This document shows positions 60,594 through 64,000 of a DNA stretch of 64,000 bases, in pieces (positions within the stretch are counted from its first letter, which is position 1; the number at the start of each line of letters is the position of its first letter). Below the pieces are notes generated by a model, which worked only from the letters and a program-made list of their open reading frames with translations, was not told the origin of the DNA and ran no database searches. This DNA is from a gamma proteobacterium HTCC2207 (GTDB lineage: Bacteria; Pseudomonadota; Gammaproteobacteria; Pseudomonadales; Porticoccaceae). The position numbers and the translations under genes are program-made. The stretch spans positions 307,501-371,500 of the forward strand of contig CAJJDA010000004.1 in the NCBI GenBank assembly GCA_905182855.1, read 5' to 3'.

Positions 60594-61164
60594 TGGCGTC
60601 TCGCCTCCATATGTTCAATCTCCATGCACATAGCCTGTGCTCGCTCACCCATACCGCCTAAGATTCAGTCATACTGCACCAAATAATGGTTCCAGATAGG
60701 CCTCTACCGGGACGATTTATCGGCTTTTAACCCCGATATTAGCCCTCCGACTGCAGTCACTCTTATAGTGCGACAGTCAGGCCAATTGCCCGGCGACGCT
60801 CTGCTTGCCGCAGGCGCTATTATCCCGTGCATCAAACGATCTGTCCATCTCTCGCATAAGGCATAGCAGTACCGGCAATGATACTGAAAAATTGTATTAA
60901 GCCAATGCAGGTGCGAGCCAAATGAGCCTGAGCACAACCATACCCGCAATAGTTGTTTGTTGAACCAACCACGTTAACAGCCTTTGACAACTTAAATTTA
61001 GACGACGCCCTCTAAGGTATGTGATTTCAATCACTGATGTACTATATTAACTTCGAGGGGCCTTGTTACGTTGCGCTGAGCCTCCTCGGGTATGCCCATT
61101 CTCGGTCATCTGTAACTCGCTCCAAAAGGGTTACGGCACATTAATCATCTCAAGGTTATCATCT
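60594..61164. other. 571-bp non-coding region between cheW-like and gshB genes
   Basis: No convincing gene: the longest frame here (81 residues on the minus strand, 60949-60704) has no recognisable domain or ribosome site. The region holds a near-consensus CRP site at 61020-61035 and an unpaired TTGACA at 60984. In pseudomonads the pil-chp genes start in this position; they are absent. Confidence 0.6.
61020..61035. promoter_or_regulatory. CRP-binding site upstream of gshB
   Basis: TGTGATTTCAATCACT matches the CRP consensus TGTGA-N6-TCACA at nine of ten positions, and its core GTGATT/AATCAC is a perfect dyad. It lies 130 bp before the gshB start, with a TATATT hexamer just downstream at 61043. 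It also fits an FNR-type TGAT-N4-ATCA core, so either regulator is possible. Confidence 0.6.
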
Positions 61165-62115
61165 ATGAATAAAACTCTCGGCGTAGTCATGGACCCCATT
61201 CATCTAATCAAATATAGCAAAGACACCACGCTGACACTGTTGCTTGCAGCGCAACGACAGGGCTTCAAACTTTACTACATGGAGCAACATCACCTATTTT
61301 TAGAGAACGGTAATCCGCGCGCCGAAGTCCGCCCCCTGAAGGTATTTGAGAACCCGTTTAAATGGTTCGAATTGGACGAGAGTAGCTCTATTCCGCTGGA
61401 AGAGCTCGACGTCGTGCTAATGCGCGTAGACCCTCCCTTTGATAGCGAGTACATCTACTCAACCTATATACTCGAAGCCGCTGAGCGACTCGGTACCTTA
61501 GTCGTGAATAAACCTCGCAGTCTCCGTGACTGCAACGAGAAAGTGTTCGCAACAGAGTTCCCTCAGTGCATACCCCCACTATTAGTTAGCCGCGATCAAA
61601 AGCGTCTTAAAGACTTTTTAGAAGAACAGGGAGATGCGGTTTTTAAGCCGCTAGACGGCATGGGCGGCACATCGATTTTTCGCGTCCAAAAAGGTGATCA
61701 AAATCTCAACGTGATTCTTGAGACACTCACTAAGGATGGCCAGCAAACCATCATGGCTCAGAAGTATCTGCCAGAAATTCTTGAGGGCGACAAACGTATT
61801 CTGGTGATAGACGGTCAAGTTGTGCCCTACTGCTTGGCGCGTATCCCTGCCCAGGGAGAGTTTCGCGGTAATCTAGCGGCAGGTGGCCAGGGCCGAGTAC
61901 AGCCGCTCAGTGACCGCGATCGATGGATTGCAGAACAAATCGCGCCAACGCTAGTTGAGCGTGGGCTTATTTTTGTTGGCTTGGATGTGATTGGCGATTA
62001 CCTCACTGAAATTAATGTCACCAGCCCAACCTGCGTGCGCGAAATCGATGAGGCCCAGGATACGGCTATTGGCGATATGTTAATGGACGCGATCAAAGAA
62101 CGCTTAAAGCACTAA
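61165..62115 (+). CDS. gshB: Glutathione synthetase
   Basis: GshB adds glycine to gamma-glutamylcysteine. The 316-residue ATP-grasp enzyme from the ATG at 61165 has MNKTLGVVMDPIHLIKYSKD, VLMRVDPPFDSEYIYSTYIL, KPLDGMGGTSIFRV and NLAAGGQGRVQPL. An in-frame extension to 61063 has no conserved residues. The gshB-yqgE-ruvX order is conserved in gammaproteobacteria. A CRP-like site lies upstream. Confidence 0.96.
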   Translation: MNKTLGVVMDPIHLIKYSKDTTLTLLLAAQRQGFKLYYMEQHHLFLENGNPRAEVRPLKVFENPFKWFELDESSSIPLEELDVVLMRVDPPFDSEYIYSTYILEAAERLGTLVVNKPRSLRDCNEKVFATEFPQCIPPLLVSRDQKRLKDFLEEQGDAVFKPLDGMGGTSIFRVQKGDQNLNVILETLTKDGQQTIMAQKYLPEILEGDKRILVIDGQVVPYCLARIPAQGEFRGNLAAGGQGRVQPLSDRDRWIAEQIAPTLVERGLIFVGLDVIGDYLTEINVTSPTCVREIDEAQDTAIGDMLMDAIKERLKH

Positions 62116-62156
62116 TCGCAGCCCTGCAGAACCAATTGGTCCGATAAAACAGTGAT

Positions 62157-62186
62157 CTGGGCAAAGTCATACAGAGGTTTGCCCAG
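62157..62186. other. Hairpin between gshB and yqgE
   Basis: A perfect 9-bp stem (CTGGGCAAA with TTTGCCCAG) with a 12-base loop lies 41 bp past the gshB stop. No T tract follows, so it may be an attenuating or stabilising structure rather than a terminator. Confidence 0.5.
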
Positions 62187-62254
62187 AGAATTGAACGACA
62201 GCAATAGTCCGGCAAGACTTGAGTTTAATCGGATAAAGCCCCATATTAACTGGT

Positions 62255-62833
62255 ATGACAACCACCATTAAAAAAACCATTACCAGCCTGAAAAATTACT
62301 TCCTGCTGGCCATGCCGGGGCTCCATGACCCCAATTTTGCTCAATCCGTCGTGTACATATGTGAACACAGCGCGGACGGAGCCATGGGGCTCATAATTAA
62401 TCAGCCCTTAAATATCCCAGCCAAGGCCATCTATGACCAACTAGACCTCAGCTACGGCGACGAATATGGCAGCGCTTTAATATTTGATGGCGGTCCAGTG
62501 CAGCGCGATCGTGGTTTTATTTTACATCCCACCGTCGATAAACAGTGGGAATCAACCGTGGAAATTGCGGCCGATATCAGCTTGACCGCCTCAAAAGACA
62601 TCCTCAGTGACATCGCCGTTGGTAATGGACCTGAGAATGCCCTCATCACATTGGGTTATTCAAGCTGGGCCGCTGGACAGCTAGAGGAAGAGCTTACGCA
62701 AAATAGTTGGATCACCATTCCCGCCGACTCGGCGATTATTTTCCATACCGACAGCGCCAAGCGGGCCGGCGCTGCTGCCTCTACCATTGGACTTGATCTG
62801 GCCATGTTGTCCTCCGATGCCGGCCATGCCTGA
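62255..62833 (+). CDS. yqgE: UPF0301/AlgH family protein YqgE
   Basis: This is a 192-residue protein of the YqgE/AlgH family. It has the diagnostic NYFLLAMPGLHDPNFAQSVVYICEH and GAMGLIINQPL blocks, and YSSWAAGQLEEELTQNSW in the C-terminal half. AlgH was once linked to alginate regulation in Pseudomonas, but the biochemical role is unknown. It overlaps ruvX, so the two are coupled. Confidence 0.94.
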   Translation: MTTTIKKTITSLKNYFLLAMPGLHDPNFAQSVVYICEHSADGAMGLIINQPLNIPAKAIYDQLDLSYGDEYGSALIFDGGPVQRDRGFILHPTVDKQWESTVEIAADISLTASKDILSDIAVGNGPENALITLGYSSWAAGQLEEELTQNSWITIPADSAIIFHTDSAKRAGAAASTIGLDLAMLSSDAGHA

Positions 62834-63302
62834 GTCCATCCCCAAAACCTTAATTTCCTTTGACTTCGGTCTTAAACAAATTGGTGTGGCCTACGGACAA
62901 ACATTGACAGATTCTGCGACGGGGCTAATGACGATCAAGGCTTCCGGCGGAGTTCCTGATTGGACTGTCGTTCAGTCCCTCCTAACCGAGTGGCGTCCAA
63001 ACCTGACTCTGGTCGGCCTGCCACTAAATATGGATGGTAGTGAAAGTGAGTTGAGCGCTCGAGCGCGTAAGTTTGCCCGCCGACTTCAAGGCCGTTTCGC
63101 CATTGACGTTCTCATGGTTGATGAGCGCCTCACTAGCCGCGAGGCAAAGTCAATAATTCGCGAGGGGCAGGAAGAGTCTGGCCGCGGTCAGCCGTCGAGA
63201 AATAAACGTAAAGGGCAGGATCTAACCCAAGTTGATCACCTTGCTGCTGCGCTGATTCTGAGGAGTTGGCTGGATAGCCCTGAGTTGGGTCAATCACCCT
63301 AG
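62826..63302 (+). CDS. ruvX: Putative pre-16S rRNA nuclease / Holliday junction resolvase YqgF
   Basis: YqgF has an RNase H-like fold and takes part in maturing the 5' end of 16S rRNA. The catalytic acidic residues are in LISFDFGLKQIGVAYGQ, LTLVGLPLNMDGSESE, MVDERLTSREAKSII and LTQVDHLAAALIL. I choose the ATG at 62826 (158 residues), which overlaps the end of yqgE by 8 bp; an ATG at 62817 is also possible. The gene is convergent with pilT across 70 bp. Confidence 0.93.
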   Translation: MPESIPKTLISFDFGLKQIGVAYGQTLTDSATGLMTIKASGGVPDWTVVQSLLTEWRPNLTLVGLPLNMDGSESELSARARKFARRLQGRFAIDVLMVDERLTSREAKSIIREGQEESGRGQPSRNKRKGQDLTQVDHLAAALILRSWLDSPELGQSP

Positions 63303-63372
63303 CGACCAAGGGTCGCCGATTGCCATCGCTAGAATAAATAGATACTTTGCGGCCTGATATCGGTTGGGGCGA

Positions 63373-64000
63373 TTAAAAATTCTCTGGTGATCGGGCTTCT
63401 TCTCTTGCCACGTCGGCACTAATCACAAGGTTATCGACAAGATTTCGCAGACACTGATCTAATGTTTTCATGCCCAGCCCACCCCCGGTCTGAATGACCG
63501 AATACATCTGCGCCGCTTTGGCTTCACGAATCAGATGCCGAATTGCCGGGGTACCCAACATAATTTCGTGTGCCGCAATGCGGCCACCGCCTATTTTCTT
63601 TACCAATATTTGCGCAAGCACCGCCTTTAGAGACTCCGAGAGCATAAGTCTGATCATCGCTTTTTCACCCGCCGAAAATACATCCACAATCCGATCAATA
63701 GTTGTCGCTGCCGAGGCTGTATGCAGGGTGCCCAATACCAAATGGCCAGTCTCAGCCGCGGTGAGCGCTAGGCGAATGGTCGTCAAATCTCGCAGTTCCC
63801 CGACCAGAATAACATCGGGATCTTCACGAAGCGCGGCACGGAGTGCAGCATCAAAACTTAGTGTGTCACGGTGGACCTGGCGCTGATTGACCAGGCATTT
63901 TTTGCTCTGATGGATAAATTCAATCGGGTCTTCGATAGTTATAATATGAGCCTGTCTACGCTCATTGATATGATCGACCATCGCCGCAAGTGTGGTGGAT
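63373..64000 (-). CDS. pilT: Type IV pilus retraction ATPase PilT, C-terminal part (runs off the right edge)
   Basis: PilT is the hexameric motor that retracts type IV pili. About 209 C-terminal residues are in the window. The reading continues past position 64000 upstream with STTLAAMVDHINER, the residues just after the Walker A lysine. The Asp box HIITIEDPIEFIH, Walker B region REDPDVILVGELRDL, His box ETGHLVLGTLHTASA and the AAHEIMLGTPAIRHLIRE segment with the AIRNLIRE-type motif identify PilT rather than PilU. It implies twitching motility or DNA uptake. Confidence 0.96.
   Translation of the reverse strand, partial: STTLAAMVDHINERRQAHIITIEDPIEFIHQSKKCLVNQRQVHRDTLSFDAALRAALREDPDVILVGELRDLTTIRLALTAAETGHLVLGTLHTASAATTIDRIVDVFSAGEKAMIRLMLSESLKAVLAQILVKKIGGGRIAAHEIMLGTPAIRHLIREAKAAQMYSVIQTGGGLGMKTLDQCLRNLVDNLVISADVAREEARSPENF

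Noticed and set aside
60704-60949. An 81-codon minus-strand frame between the cheW-like gene and gshB
   Set aside because: Composition is unlike a real protein, no domain or ribosome site is visible, and it covers no conserved motif.
62157-62186. Terminator after gshB
   Set aside because: The stem is strong, but no T run follows on either strand.

Overview
The window looks like the chromosome of a marine, SAR92/Cellvibrionales-like gammaproteobacterium. I infer this from gene content and order: no rRNA gene is present and no database search was possible. The left end (tyrS, M23 peptidase, anmK, erpA, bactofilin, DUF6776, argC) follows the order I recall from Pseudomonas. The block ubiI-ubiH-pepP-ygfB / zapB-like-zapA-6S RNA-fau is the classic gammaproteobacterial arrangement. 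Protein sequences resemble Pseudomonas-type orthologues (HemB, PrmA, IlvA, AlkK, PilT). I see no tRNA, CRISPR array, prophage, integrase or insertion sequence.

Layout. 0-11.3 kb: tyrosyl-tRNA synthetase (partial), peptidoglycan hydrolysis and recycling, Fe-S delivery, bactofilin, argC, a tetrapyrrole cluster (hemJ, hemL, hemB), rRNA modification (rsuA, an rsmC/rlmG-type methyltransferase) and a RIO-type kinase. 11.3-18.6 kb: ubiquinone hydroxylases, aminopeptidase P, cell-division accessory genes, 6S RNA, fau and pyruvate kinase. 18.6-29.2 kb: the clearest accessory region, holding an acyl-CoA synthetase, TetR regulator, FMN-type split-barrel protein, SnoaL-like protein, acyl-CoA dehydrogenase, TonB-dependent receptor, SDR oxidoreductase and Spinster-type MFS transporter. 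It looks like uptake and beta-oxidation-type degradation of an unidentified hydrophobic acid. 29.3-41.8 kb: ilvA/rpiA, a copper/thiol group (DUF2333, PCuAC, DsbD), aroQ-accB-accC-prmA, dusB-fis and purH. 41.8-49 kb: a quinone-reductase-like dehydrogenase, a 34-aa lysine-rich protein, photolyase, purD, coq7, a LysR regulator, a 36-aa peptide gene and a likely small RNA. 49-57.9 kb: osmC/crp, a molybdenum hydroxylase pair (iorAB-like), trpEGDC and rpe. 57.9-64 kb: an EF-hand protein, an AlkK-like acyl-CoA ligase, a CheW-like protein, gshB-yqgE-ruvX and pilT (partial).

The most striking property is technical. About a dozen genes, several of them core genes (accB, ilvA, trpC, ubiH, pepP, dsbD), are each broken by one or more single-base insertions or deletions, roughly one per 4 kb. 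In most cases one base restores a full-length family member. This pattern fits uncorrected indel errors in the assembly better than gene decay. I therefore annotate these genes over their full repaired span and mark the break points. I did not find a clear unprecedented multi-gene system. The best candidates for new biology are the 18.6-29.2 kb catabolic island with a shared 11-bp upstream motif, the small peptide/small RNA locus at 48.5-49.0 kb, and a near-consensus CRP site upstream of gshB.
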